Positions 24,301-36,300 of a stretch of DNA of 64,000 bases are shown here, in pieces. Position 1 is the stretch's first letter. Each line of letters opens with the position of its first letter. The DNA comes from Ostrinia nubilalis (Eukaryota > Arthropoda > Insecta > Lepidoptera > Crambidae): contig NC_087099.1 in NCBI RefSeq assembly GCF_963855985.1, forward strand, positions 15,902,001 through 15,966,000, read 5' to 3'. The notes under the pieces are model-generated. The model did not search any database, was not told the DNA's origin, and saw only the letters and a list, made by a program, of their open reading frames with translations. The position numbers and the translations under genes are program-made.

Positions 24301-27300
24301 ATGGGCACGCACGCCTCGTCAGCCACCAGCACCGGGCCCGGCGCGATGTAATTGATTACATGGCTTACGATCTTGCAAATACAACTTCATTCCAGTGCTT
24401 AGTTTATCCCCATTGGTACTCGTCAGGAGGAAGGATGTTAATCATAAGCTAAAATACGATAGAAGTTGCAGCCGGCTTTATTACATACCTGGATCTGGCA
24501 GGCAACTTGATTATTACACATGGGCGTACCCAGCTTGTGCCCTAGGGAGGGAGAGTCAGTTTTTTCCTCCTTCAGGGGGGAGGGGCCAACTGCCATCTCC
24601 TGTAGCTGGGAACGCTCATGAGCTTACATGCTCTTACCTGTTAATCAGCGCCCCACCAACTCCATACGTCAGCACGGAGCCAGCTCCCACCACGGCGCTC
24701 TGTAGATACGTCAGGATGTCGGTCTCGATGGGCACGCAGGCTTCATCAGCCACCAGCACCGGGCCCGGCGCGATGGCGGAGCACAGACTGCCGTTGGTCT
24801 CCGAGCCGATCATGGCGGCTAGTTGCGGGTACCACAGGCGGATCGTGTTGGACCTGGATGGTATATTTCAGAATTATCATCACGTACAAACTTGGTATAG
24901 ATTCTAAACTAGGAGGTAAGTGTAATGTTAGAGATGATCATTCTTGATTTTCTCGTTTTACAATTGGTTTGTTTGGCGCAACTGTGGTTGAATTAGAAAC
25001 CCGGTTACAGATAGACCTCTCTATACTTCTTTAAAAACTATTGGCTAGCGGCTTTCTTATTGTCACTCCACTGCTCGAAGCAAAGAAAGGTAATGTATTT
25101 AATTTGACAGGAAATGCGTGAAATTGCACCAAACTAAGTAAGTCTTTATTCCTATGTATTTATGGCCCCATATCGAAATATACTCGTAACAGAGTTACAG
25201 AGCCGTACCCATCTCACGTCTCATTCTAGCACTATTAGTTCATTTTAGTATTTTTAGTACATCGATTTTTTAATCAGATCGGACGAAAAACGTCTTTATT
25301 ACTATCACCTTATAGTACAATAATAAACACTGTAGGTTTGTTGTCGACACGAAAAGAAGAAGAATAGTACAATGTCGCAAAATACTCGCAACTGTTAACG
25401 AAAAGTGAAACAACGCCTTCACTGAACTAAATATATTTTAACTTTAAAATAATTACAAAAGTTACACTCAAAATATAATCAAAATAACTTCGTCCGACTA
25501 TTCAAGTTTACACTTCGAATTACGAAAACGTAGTGGCGCTCCGACGACTGCGTAGCTTCTTTTATTAACTCGCCCGAGCGCCGCAGTGGCGCCATCTACG
25601 ACGAGTCACGACATCTACGCCGGGTGGCGCCATCTACAGCGAGTTACGACAACTTCCGGCTGCGTCTTGATTTTTCGGCGGCAATGACGTCACTTCCCAC
25701 CGGATATCGCAATAAATAATTGCGATTGCCAACACGGCCATTCTGCGCGGTGCCTGCCCCAGGCACTTCAGGTCTAGATAAAATGCTGAAGCAAAATTGA
25801 ATATTAGAATATATTATTTTAATTACATTAAGGTTATGCGGTCAACTTGTCAATTATTGCTGACTTACACATTACTAATCTCATGCACCTGCATTTATTT
25901 AGACTGCTCGCACTTAAAGGGACTTTACCACATTTAAGAGACCAAGTCAGTCTTTTCCCGCTAATCACAGAGCTACTTGCACTCAAAGGGACATATGCCA
26001 CACTTGAGCGTACCAAGTTCGCTCCAGATCTTATTTGTGAATCTCGCATGTGAAAAATTACCAACAATGTGTAAGTCACCAATCTAAAGCATTTTATCTT
26101 GACCCGCAACCTTAATTTATATTGTGAATACGAATCAATCAAGTTACAAAATGTAAATAAATTTCATTATTGTGTAAATAATAATAATGTATTATGTAAA
26201 ACCTTCTTTCAAATAAATAAATGTGTATATAAACTGTTTTTTTTTAAATAATACTTTACGATCTATAATTTCATACAAGAAAATTTGTTATTACCTGGGA
26301 ATCCTGTAATTGTACAGTAAGCAACCAGTCTGCCTCAGTTATTGACATAATGATTTCGGTTTCAGATTTTTCTCCGGATGGCACGGGGTTTCGACTCAAT
26401 GCGTCTACATGTTGCATTCGCGACCCTTGTCGGTGAATAATTTCAAATGAGTACTCTTGTGTTGACAAGACCCACCGTGCTATCCGGGGAATAATCTCTT
26501 TTTTAGTTAAGGCATATCTCACTGCATTGCAGTCGGTAATAACTTTGAAGGGCGATCCCAACAAATACAGTCGGAACTTCTGCAAGGAACAGACGATGGC
26601 TAATAATTCTAACTCAAAAGAGTGATATTTTTTTTCATCTTCTGTTGTCTGCCTACTATAATAATGTATGGGTTTCTCACCTTCGTCTGTTACCTGCATA
26701 AGTATTCCGGCTATACCGTCTCTACTAGCATCCGTATATAGAATAGTCGGTCTGCTTGGATCGAAAATTGATAAAACACTCTCTGAAGTCAATTTGGATT
26801 TTAAATTTTGAAAAGCCTGCTCCTCATTTGTACTCCAAACAAATTTAGCATCTTTTTTAAGTAGTTTCGTCAAGGGAGCAGATATCATGGCACAGTTTTT
26901 AATAAATTTTCGAAAGTAACTTATTAGACCAAGAAATTGACGGAGTTGGTGTACTGTTTTGGGAGTGGGAAAGTCGTTTACGGCTTGCAATTTCGTTTCA
27001 TTTGGCATCACACAGTCCTGTCTTATTTTATACCCTAAAAATTCAATTTCAGTTTTAAAGAAATGACATTTTTTTAGGTTCAGTGTCAAACCATTGTCTC
27101 TAAAGATTTTCAAAACCTTTTCTAGTAATTTAATATTTTCTTCCACTGTTTCGGTAACTAAGTAAACGTCATCTAAATACAAAATTACATTATCAAATCT
27201 TAAATTTCCCAACACCTTATTCATCATTTGTTGAAAACAGGACGGTGCGTTTGCCAAACCAAACGGTAACCTTAGAAACTCATAGTGCCCATCCTCAGTA

Positions 27301-30300
27301 ATAAATGCAGTTTTTTCTATCGATTTTTCGCTCTCGCTCATCCTAATCTGGTAATAGCCACTTTTAAGATCTAGACATGTAAAGCATTTACGGCCCTGTA
27401 GCCTATCGATCAAATCCTCAATTCGAGGCATCGGGAATTTATCTTTAATTGTGATCTTATTCAACTGCCTATAATCTACGCAGAGCCTTTTTTCGCCATT
27501 TTTTTTACCAACAAGAAGCGCGGGGCTAGCATAGGGCGAGTTGCTTTCGCGTATAATATTGTTTTCCAAGAGTTCATCAACCATTTCGCGTATAATTTTC
27601 CTATCAGAAGGTGAAGCTCTATATGGTCTGCATTGAATTGGTTGAGAGTTGGTCAAATTAATAATCATTTCGTGGTCTTTCACTTTACCTAACTCTTTGA
27701 CATTTTTAGCAATGCAATCACTATATTTCCTTAAAAGAGTTACCAATTCATTTTGGTACTCAGCAGAACAATCTACCTCAAGTTCGGTCAATACATTACA
27801 AAATTCAGTAAATGCATTAGCATAATCAAATTTAAGTATACTTCCTACACGAGAGTACATCAAGTCAGGGCGCTCCGTTACATTTCTCCCTATCAAAATT
27901 TCACAATCCGCCAAATCATCAATAATATAAAAATCTATGTTCGTGAGTTGCACAGAATCGATTTTTAGATTAACTGTTACTTTGTGGTCAACTTGTTTTA
28001 CGTTTTGTTTAGAAAATCCTTGTAAATACACAGGAGAGGGTAATCGTATATAATTAAGAGACTTTGCTTTCGCTAAAAAATCTGACATTATTGAGCAGCT
28101 GCTGCCTGTATCAATAAATGCTTCATGAGTGAAGTCGTTTAATAATATAGATTTAACAAATTTATTTCGTGAGTCTGCCGATGAAATGGTTTTTGTTTCT
28201 TGTTTTTCCGTTTTCAAGGCATTCTGTTTATGGTAACATACATTTTCTAAATGGCCTCGCTTACCACAATAAGCGCATTTATTGAGCTCACATTGATTCC
28301 TCCTATGATTGCCACCGCATAAGTAACATTTAATAGGTTTACGATTCTGCATTTGACCCGAATCCTGTTTACTAGGGGGCATATTACTATTATTCGCATG
28401 CTGACCCGATATACTCGCGGAAGGCAAAGACTGTGATGTAGGAATGGGTGTTTGTGTCGTAGGTAAGTGACTATTTATTTTATTAGAGCTATCGCGTGCA
28501 TTTACACTCGTTTGTTTTGGTGTTTTACTTTTATAAGTGCGCCCATGTAAAAAGCTAGCTAGACTATCGCAAGTAACGAAATTACTCGCTTCAATCGACG
28601 CTCCTATATTACTATCACCTATATTTCCAATAATTATGGAAATTATGTCCTGTTCCGAGAATTCTAATGAGAGGCGATCAATCTTGCACTTTTGGTCAAA
28701 ATAAAATTCATAAAGAGATTGATTTTCGGTTGGTTTTTTATCTATTATCTCTTTCAATAGTTCAAACATGTTACGACGGATTTGGAAACTTGAGGCTAAT
28801 TTCCTTTTCCAATCCTTCCATTTCCATGAAGGCCACTGATTTTCAGTCCGTAATAATGAATCATACCAAACTTTTGAAGAGCCTTTCAATTTATTCAAAG
28901 CCTGATAACGGATCATCTCATCAGACCACGCAAACGTTTGAGAGTAAGAATGTATAATACCAAGCCAAGCATTAATATCATCTTTTAAAGGGTCAAATTC
29001 GGGAATTATGTTGTTCAAAGTAAAATTATTCGAGCTTACTTTTAAGGCATCAGCTTTATGTGATAACCTTTTCCTTTGTTTCGGTGGAGGTGACGGCGTC
29101 CTGGCGCTGCTCGAACTGCTCCGACTTGAACTCGAACTGCTCGAACTCGAACTTGAACTCGAGCGAGCCCTTTTTCTTGACGGCCGTTTTTTCTCCTTAC
29201 TTCGTTTCCCCATGATGCGTGGGTTACTGGTCTCACTTCGGATGTTAACGAAAAGTGAAACAACGCCTTCACTGAACTAAATATATTTTAACTTTAAAAT
29301 AATTACAAAAGTTACACTCAAAATATAATCAAAATAACTTCGTCCGACTATTCAAGTTTACACTTCGAATTACGAAAACGTAGTGGCGCTCCGACGACTG
29401 CGTAGCTTCTTTTATTAACTCGCCCGAGCGCCGCAGTGGCGCCATCTACGACGAGTCACGACATCTACGCCGGGTGGCGCCATCTACAGCGAGTTACGAC
29501 AACTTCCGGCTGCGTCTTGATTTTTCGGCGGCAATGACGTCACTTCCCACCGGATATCGCAATAAATAATTGCGATTGCCAACACAACACACTCACTCAC
29601 AGAGCCGAATCCATCTCGCTCGCGCGCGCTTTTCACCGATTTCACGTCTCGTTCACACCTATTCATTCGTGATCGGCTGTACTAAAGTGAACTAAAAGAC
29701 CGATTTGAACGACCAAAAAGGATAGTTCGTTCTCGTTCACTTAAAGGAATTGCTTCCTATTAGTACTACACAAGTACTACACAAGCCTACTTTAAAACAT
29801 GACTGGTAGTGTTATTAGGACAGAACTAGGTACGAGTTAACTAGTAAGCGTCTAGAGCTAGACAGTTTGGTCAACTATCCACCATTTGGTCACGATGAAC
29901 CCTCACGTTTACCCGAACATACAGCCCAAGTGTATGAAGCAGAGGAGCAACAACTACTTGGTGCAACGTGCGCACTGCGCAGAGTAGAACCTTCACACTA
30001 AGAGTAGGCGCACACCGTTGATTTTTCGTCGGCTGGTAGTTTAGTCGGGCAGTTGATCAGTATGGGCATGTATGGGAGTGCGCACACTACGCCGATTCGA
30101 TTTGGCCGATTCTTCATACAATTTAAAATCGGGCACAACTATCGGCCAACTAAAAATCAACGGTGTGCGCCTACTCTAAAACTTGCCAGTGTCTACCGGA
30201 GCCCAAGGTCAGAACTCTAGTTAGCGTCCTGGCCTAGGCGGCTTGGTAATCCACCATGCGTCTTCACTAGGTTATGATGAACCCTCACGTTTACCCGAAC

Positions 30301-33300
30301 ATACAGCCTAAGTGTATTAAGCAGATGAGTGGGGCCTTCACACTAGAACCTGCCAGTGTTTACCGGAGCCCAAGGTCAGAACTCTAGTTAGCATCCAAGT
30401 CTAAACGGCTTGGTCATATCCACAGGTCATGATGAACCCTCACGTTTACCCGAACATACAGCCCAAGTGTATGAAGCAGATGAGCAGCAGCCACTTGGCG
30501 TGCGGCGGCTTGAACAGCGGCAGCAGCTGCTCCACGCCTCCCCTCAGGGCTGCCACTCCTCGCGCCTGCTCCTCCGTCTTCTCTTCTACTAGCTGAGTAA
30601 TCTGGAATATACATTTGCATGTCATAACCCAATGACATCAAACAGAGAATGGGCAGCAGCGTTCTCTGAAAAACATCAATCTTTTAAACAGCGATCTTCA
30701 GCCTGCCAAGCATGGGGATTATAGCAAAACCCTCCACTATTGTGGAGGAGGCTCATAGTCCAGCAGCGGACTGTAAGGCGCTGTTGATGATGATGAACCA
30801 AAGACATCATCATCATTACTAGGTAATTAAGTCCCCACTGCAGGATGACGGCTTATACACATATCCCCAATCATTAGTATACCCGTGACATAACTGGGCA
30901 TATTCCTAGTTATATCATGAGTATGGAAATGTGCCCAGCTCATGTCATGTTGTCATTTATTAACGGACTTCTAAATGATACTTAGGTGCGCAGACGTTTC
31001 TCTACTCGTCTTGTGCTTTCTCTCATTCTGTTTTATGCTCAGAAGGATGCATAGAATCGAAATATGGAAATGTCTTCAGAACTTATAAAGTAGCTTTGTT
31101 CGCAATTACAGGTATTCACTTGGAAACTTCTGCTCTTGGCCTGCATCTCACCTGTTGGAAACTACACATACCTACTCGTAATCTAAAATTTACGCACCGG
31201 ATAATCTTCAGCAGGCTTATCCATGTTCATGCTGTAGATCTTCCTGAAGATCTTCATGGCCTCGTCGTTCCGTCCCCTGGACATCAGGAACTTGGGGCTC
31301 TCGGGCAGACAGAGGAAGGCCACCCCTGTCAGGAGCGGCACCAGCGCCGTGGCGAAGAGGAACAGGTTCCAGCTGTGGATTACTGGAAATAGAGAAGAAT
31401 TGATGGTGAATTAGAACTGTTCAGTTGAAGAAACTACCAAATCCTAGACTGCATCCCACTTAACATCAGGTACCATTGTGGTTAAATAACTGCCTTGTTA
31501 TGCATAAAAAAATCTTGTTTTTTCTGGAAGCTAGCATATCCACGTAGCATGTGGATATGTCACAAAAGTCTTATTCCCGTAAAATTTCATAGTAATTCGT
31601 TTGACAAAAACATATCTTAGGTACCTAAGTTTGTTTACGATTGTGCAATCTTGTGCAATAGTAACAAAAGATGAATGTTGACGCAAAAGATATTCTTAGG
31701 TACATCAATTTGATCCATAAGTTGAATTGATTTGGAAGCAAGTGGACCTTCGATCAAAAGCTTTGAAACGTCTTTCAAATGAAATATCACAATGAGAAAT
31801 GAGATGACGGTGAAAATATGTTTAAAATGTTGATGGTGTTCCGAGTGAACGTTATGATCGAAATGTGTACAAATTCGTTACCAATAGTATCCCCATAGAT
31901 GTGGAACTGCCAGTCCTTGGTCAGGATGGCCCAGGCCAGCATGGGCAGCGTGGTGTTGGCCACAGTATAGAACAGGCTGGTGAGCAGGATCACGCGCGCG
32001 CGCAACTCCGTCCGGTGGAGCTCTGCTAAGTAGGACAGGAGCACCGCGAAGGGGCCGTTGAAACTGGGGTAGACAAAGAAATTGGATTTTAGATCGGACT
32101 TCGGAAAACGAAGCCTTTACGACCATGTTTAACTTACGACCTTGTCAACAATTGTCAGAACTAATAGTTACTTCAAATGAGTAGATGAGATCATCGAGGA
32201 AATCTCTGCTTTCAGATTTCTGTTAGTACACCTGTGTAACAAAAAGCTGTTTTCTCTTCACTTGTGAGACAAACGAGCTGATATTTTCACGTAAACTGCA
32301 GCGGAGTGTCGAAAGAGCAGAGAATTCGCGACAGAAAAAGAAAGAAGCTCTATAAATTAACTAAGTATGATAGATTCCAAGAATTTGTACAAATGTTACA
32401 AATCACCTCTGTTTTACTCCACTAGCTCCAATTCCAAGTGCATTCCAATAGCATTTACATATAAAAAAACACCTCTATTACAACTCCCTTCAGTGTCCCC
32501 TATGTATTTAAAATCATATTACAATGTGTTGCTAGATGTGATGTTCCCAGTAGGAACAAAGCAACATGATGAAGCAGGATGAAGATGATGAGCGCATGCG
32601 CCAAGTGACTGCAAAAAGAAAGTTATTTTAGTCCTACCCCAATTCCCCTAAATGATGCGGATGTTATCGAGCACTGCTAACATAATAATTAGTCACATGT
32701 TATTCAAAATGTTTGCTCGCCTGACATCTTAATCCTATTTGTAGCGTTATCTGACATCAGACCACTTTGAAAAGGTGTTCTTTATGTCATTACGTACTAA
32801 GCGTAACCTGTAACTTCGTTGGCGTAAAGTACAATAACCTTACCTACTCATAAGGAGTAGATAGGCCTACTTATTATCTGTCCTCATAAAAAAAAGGTAA
32901 GTGTAAGTACACTTCGTAATATTTTATGTGTAGGACTCTTAAGAGGTCTTCAATTCTGGGTGAGCTTTCTCTAATACCTACTTCTCTCAACAGTCCTGCA
33001 CTCTTTGTTTGGTGAGAGATTGTTGAATAAGAATCCATTTAATAAAGTGTTAAATGCTTGATTCGTAATGGTGCAAAGTTTATGATAGCTATCCTATGTA
33101 CACTTTTTTGTGTCATAACTTTGTGTTCTAACTAGGAGAACAGCAGGAACCCCGATCATTAATCCAAAGTCCCTGAGTACTCACAGAAACCCACTGGCGA
33201 ATCTCGTCAGCAGCAGCATGATGAAGCTCTGGCTCATGGCAGCCGCGATCTCCACCAGCCCCGAGCAGAAGAACCCGTACGCCATGATGCGGCGCCGCCC

Positions 33301-36300
33301 CAGCGTGTCCGACAGGAAGCCCCACACCATGGCCGATGAGATCATGCCTGGAAACACCATGAAAATTTAAGGAATTGTTACGTTCGTTAGTTCTATGAGC
33401 TATGTGCCCCACCCACTAACACTTGCTTGGGAATTGGACGGGCTATGTCTGTTTATGCTCGGTGTTTCTTTACGAGATCGAATCAGAAATGAGGACATCC
33501 GTAAACAAACTAAAGTCGCTGACATAGCCCGACGGATTAGCAAGCTAAAGTGGCAATGATTATGGGCAGGGCACATAGTACGCAGAACTGACGGCCGATG
33601 GGGCAGCAAGCTGGAGGCTACGTACCGGAAAGCGTAGCGTAGGAGGTCCACCCACAAGGTGGATCGACGACCTCATAAAGGTAGCAGGAAGGCGCTGGAT
33701 GCAGGCCGCCACCAACCGGCCATTGTGGAAATCATTGAGGGAGGTCTATGTTCAGTGACGTGGACGTCCTATGGCTGAAATGATGATGATGATGTCTATT
33801 ACAGACTATTTGTAACATGCGAGCATCAGAACTCCCCGACCTGATTCCCCAGCGTAAGGGTGTTGGCCAAATCCTTCTTTTCGGTTCTAGTAAATTAGAG
33901 AGAGCGTCCTCCTGAAGTAGACTGAATAACCTGATGACATGACATGATGATTATGAGGTACTTATCTAAGGTAGAGTCCCGTCACAGCCGACGACAAAGC
34001 AACTACTTAACTATCAACTATTTTCATTTCGTAACACAAGTGCCTGAATCACAGTGCATACAACATAGAACAAGTTTTAGCTTTGTTGCTATTATTTTTT
34101 TTACATATTTTTGGATTGTCCGCCAGTTATTAAAGCATTTTTAGAATAACACCATTTAATCAATCCAATAAAAACAGTGTAAAGGGAAATTCCTACTAAG
34201 TAGGTACACAGAATTATCAATGATCAAGACATAAGTAAATGTGTATTTTAAATACCCCTGATACACAGCAGGCATGAGCGCAACGTCATATTTACATAGT
34301 AGTTACAAAGATGAGCATGTGAGTTTGTCGTAGCATAGACGCGTCACCATGTCAGCTGTCAAATCTGATGGAAACTTTGGAAACTACGGCGCTGATGCAA
34401 CCACAACGCACTCTTGCCCGCAGTGTGTTAGAGACTTTACATTGTCACCTATTTTTGATCTGGAGGGAGACGTCGTTTGTAAGCTAAAAACTTACCTACT
34501 TGTAAATCCCCTAAGTAGTAAGTAAGTAAGTGTTTGTTAATGAGAAAGTTTCAACCAAAGGATCTATTACAGTGCTGGACTCTAAGCCTTCCCTAAGGAT
34601 TTCCACAACGACAGTTTCAGGTGCTTCCCATGTAATTAGAACGACCAATTAGCTTAATATGAAATCATCGAGCTAAAAATACCATCCAAATATTTCATAA
34701 CTAGTAAAAATAACTGTGTCAAAGTAGATACGGTTTTAACTGCGTTCCCAAAAGAGCCTTTTACGTCACAGCGCCAATAGATACGGATTCACCGGTGACA
34801 ATGCGAGACAACACGAGTGTTTGCTATGCACATAACTATGTTTGGACGAGCGCTGAGCATATTTACCCTGATATCGAACTATTGTAGTGTTGTTGTTTAC
34901 CCTTGATAATTACAAAATACGTGTGATCGCGATGCAAACATAATGTACTCAATGTTACTTTAATATAATTGTGGAAAAGTAAATAATTATTAAGTAAATA
35001 ATATCGCGTGATCAGGTTTGTGATCGTACCTACTAACAAATTTTCATGATATGCACGATACATTTTATTGTATTCTGTGGTTGTGCCTTTAATTAAATAA
35101 ATAAATATGCTTAAAGGAAATTATTAATTAGGTAGGATAGTTTACTGGACGTCAGATTTTAAGTGTACAAAGTTGCCCAAATTCTATTTAAAGTTTAAGA
35201 TTAACCGAAAAATGTTTCAGTCTCGCTGCTGTTATTGAGATCCATATTCAGTATAACCAAAACAATAGAAAACAATGGAAGAAAATCAGCTCCATTTTAG
35301 ATTTCCCTGAGTCCGCAGTTTTGTTTGTACAGTAGTTAAAAGTTATCTTGATATTGATATGGCGCTTTCGTTGCCTTGCGTGGGGCGTGGGCGCACTCGA
35401 TGCGCAGTCGCCGTATTTCTTATGACTATGAGTCATAAGTTATGAATTCCAAGTGCACTGATTACTGATATTGTTATTGTCTGCGAAAGTTTTTGGATGG
35501 GGAATAAATGAGCACAATAATAATTATAAATGTATGCTTAAATATGCCGGCAACTTGGATAGGCGATTAGCATAATGATTTAATTCAACAGCAGAAACAA
35601 GGTGACAAAATATCGAGTACAGCTTGCCACCATAATAGGTAATTCTAAGACATACTTTTTATTCCAGTCCTGAAAACAGTGAGTTTCTTCTGTATAATTA
35701 TATTTTGGTGCTATGGAGAGACTATGGAGTGCTATGGAGAGGACTATGCTCGGTGTTTCTTTACGAGATCGAATCAGAAATGTGGAGATCCGTAAACGAA
35801 CTAAAGTCGCTGACATAGCCCGACGGATCAGCAAGCTGAAGTGGCAGTGGGCAGCAGGGCACAATATAGTACGCAGAACTGACGGCCGATGGGGCAGCAA
35901 GGTTCTGGAATGGAGGCCACGTACCGGAAAAGCGTGGGACGTCCACCCACAAGGTGGACCGACGACCTGATAAAGGTAGCAGGAAGGCGCTGGATGCAGG
36001 CCGCTACTAACCGTGCGATGTGAAAGTCATTGGGGGAGGCCTATGTTCAGCAGTGGACGTCCTGTGGCTGAAATGATGATGATGATGATGAATTATATTT
36101 TTAGTTAGCTTTAAAAATTAATAACGTTCGATTTTGCCTTTGCCATTTGCTCATAAAAAGGATGTCAAACGCTGTCGTATCAACTTACCCTCAATTTCTA
36201 ATTCAAGCATATTGCTTACCAGGTGAGGCTTACGCGAATATTTGTAAAATATTACAGCTTCGAAAACTAACCTCCGTAAGTGATAGCATTGATGGTGCCC

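Larger units (their letters stand above)
25393..29584 (-). mobile_element. Ty3/gypsy-type LTR retrotransposon lacking integrase
   Basis: Two 342-bp direct repeats (25393-25734 and 29243-29584) start TG and end CA. They look identical throughout by eye. The target duplication is CAAC (25389-25392 and 29585-29588). The element reads on the minus strand, so the right copy is its 5' LTR. Between the LTRs is one 980-codon frame (29213-26271) and about 535 bp of non-coding DNA before the 3' LTR. The frame stops right after RNase H; no integrase, chromodomain or env was seen anywhere. Identical LTRs plus an intact frame argue for a very recent insertion. Confidence 0.93.
24854..30449 (-). other. SV2-like intron 6 with a nested LTR retrotransposon
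   Basis: This 5.6-kb intron would be about 1.4 kb without the insertion at 25393-29584. It also contains a reverse-oriented dispersed repeat end (25337-25367), two exon-6 pseudo-copies (29913-29963, 30295-30329) and a MITE (30002-30176). Splice sites at both ends are intact, so the host gene may still be spliced. Confidence 0.8.
31383..36271 (-). other. SV2-like introns 2-4
   Basis: These introns (31383-31881, 32064-33184, 33348-36271) hold a short repeat at 31440-31510 shared with 23250-23310, and two RTE retrotransposon 3' ends (33448-33795 and 35712-36090). No further exon fits; the phase across 33185/32063 leaves no room for one. Confidence 0.6.

Noticed and set aside
24395..24907. 170-codon plus-strand open frame
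   Set aside because: Antisense of exon 7 of the transporter and its flanking intron.
32562..32608. Splice-like acceptor (ttttgcag) followed by a hydrophobic stretch on the minus strand
   Set aside because: Exons 3 and 4 join in phase without it and give the conserved GFLFNGPFAV; adding it breaks the frame.
35713..35970. Open frame of 85 codons considered as a host gene
   Set aside because: It is the C-terminal piece of an RTE reverse transcriptase with frameshifts and a (TGATGA)n tail.
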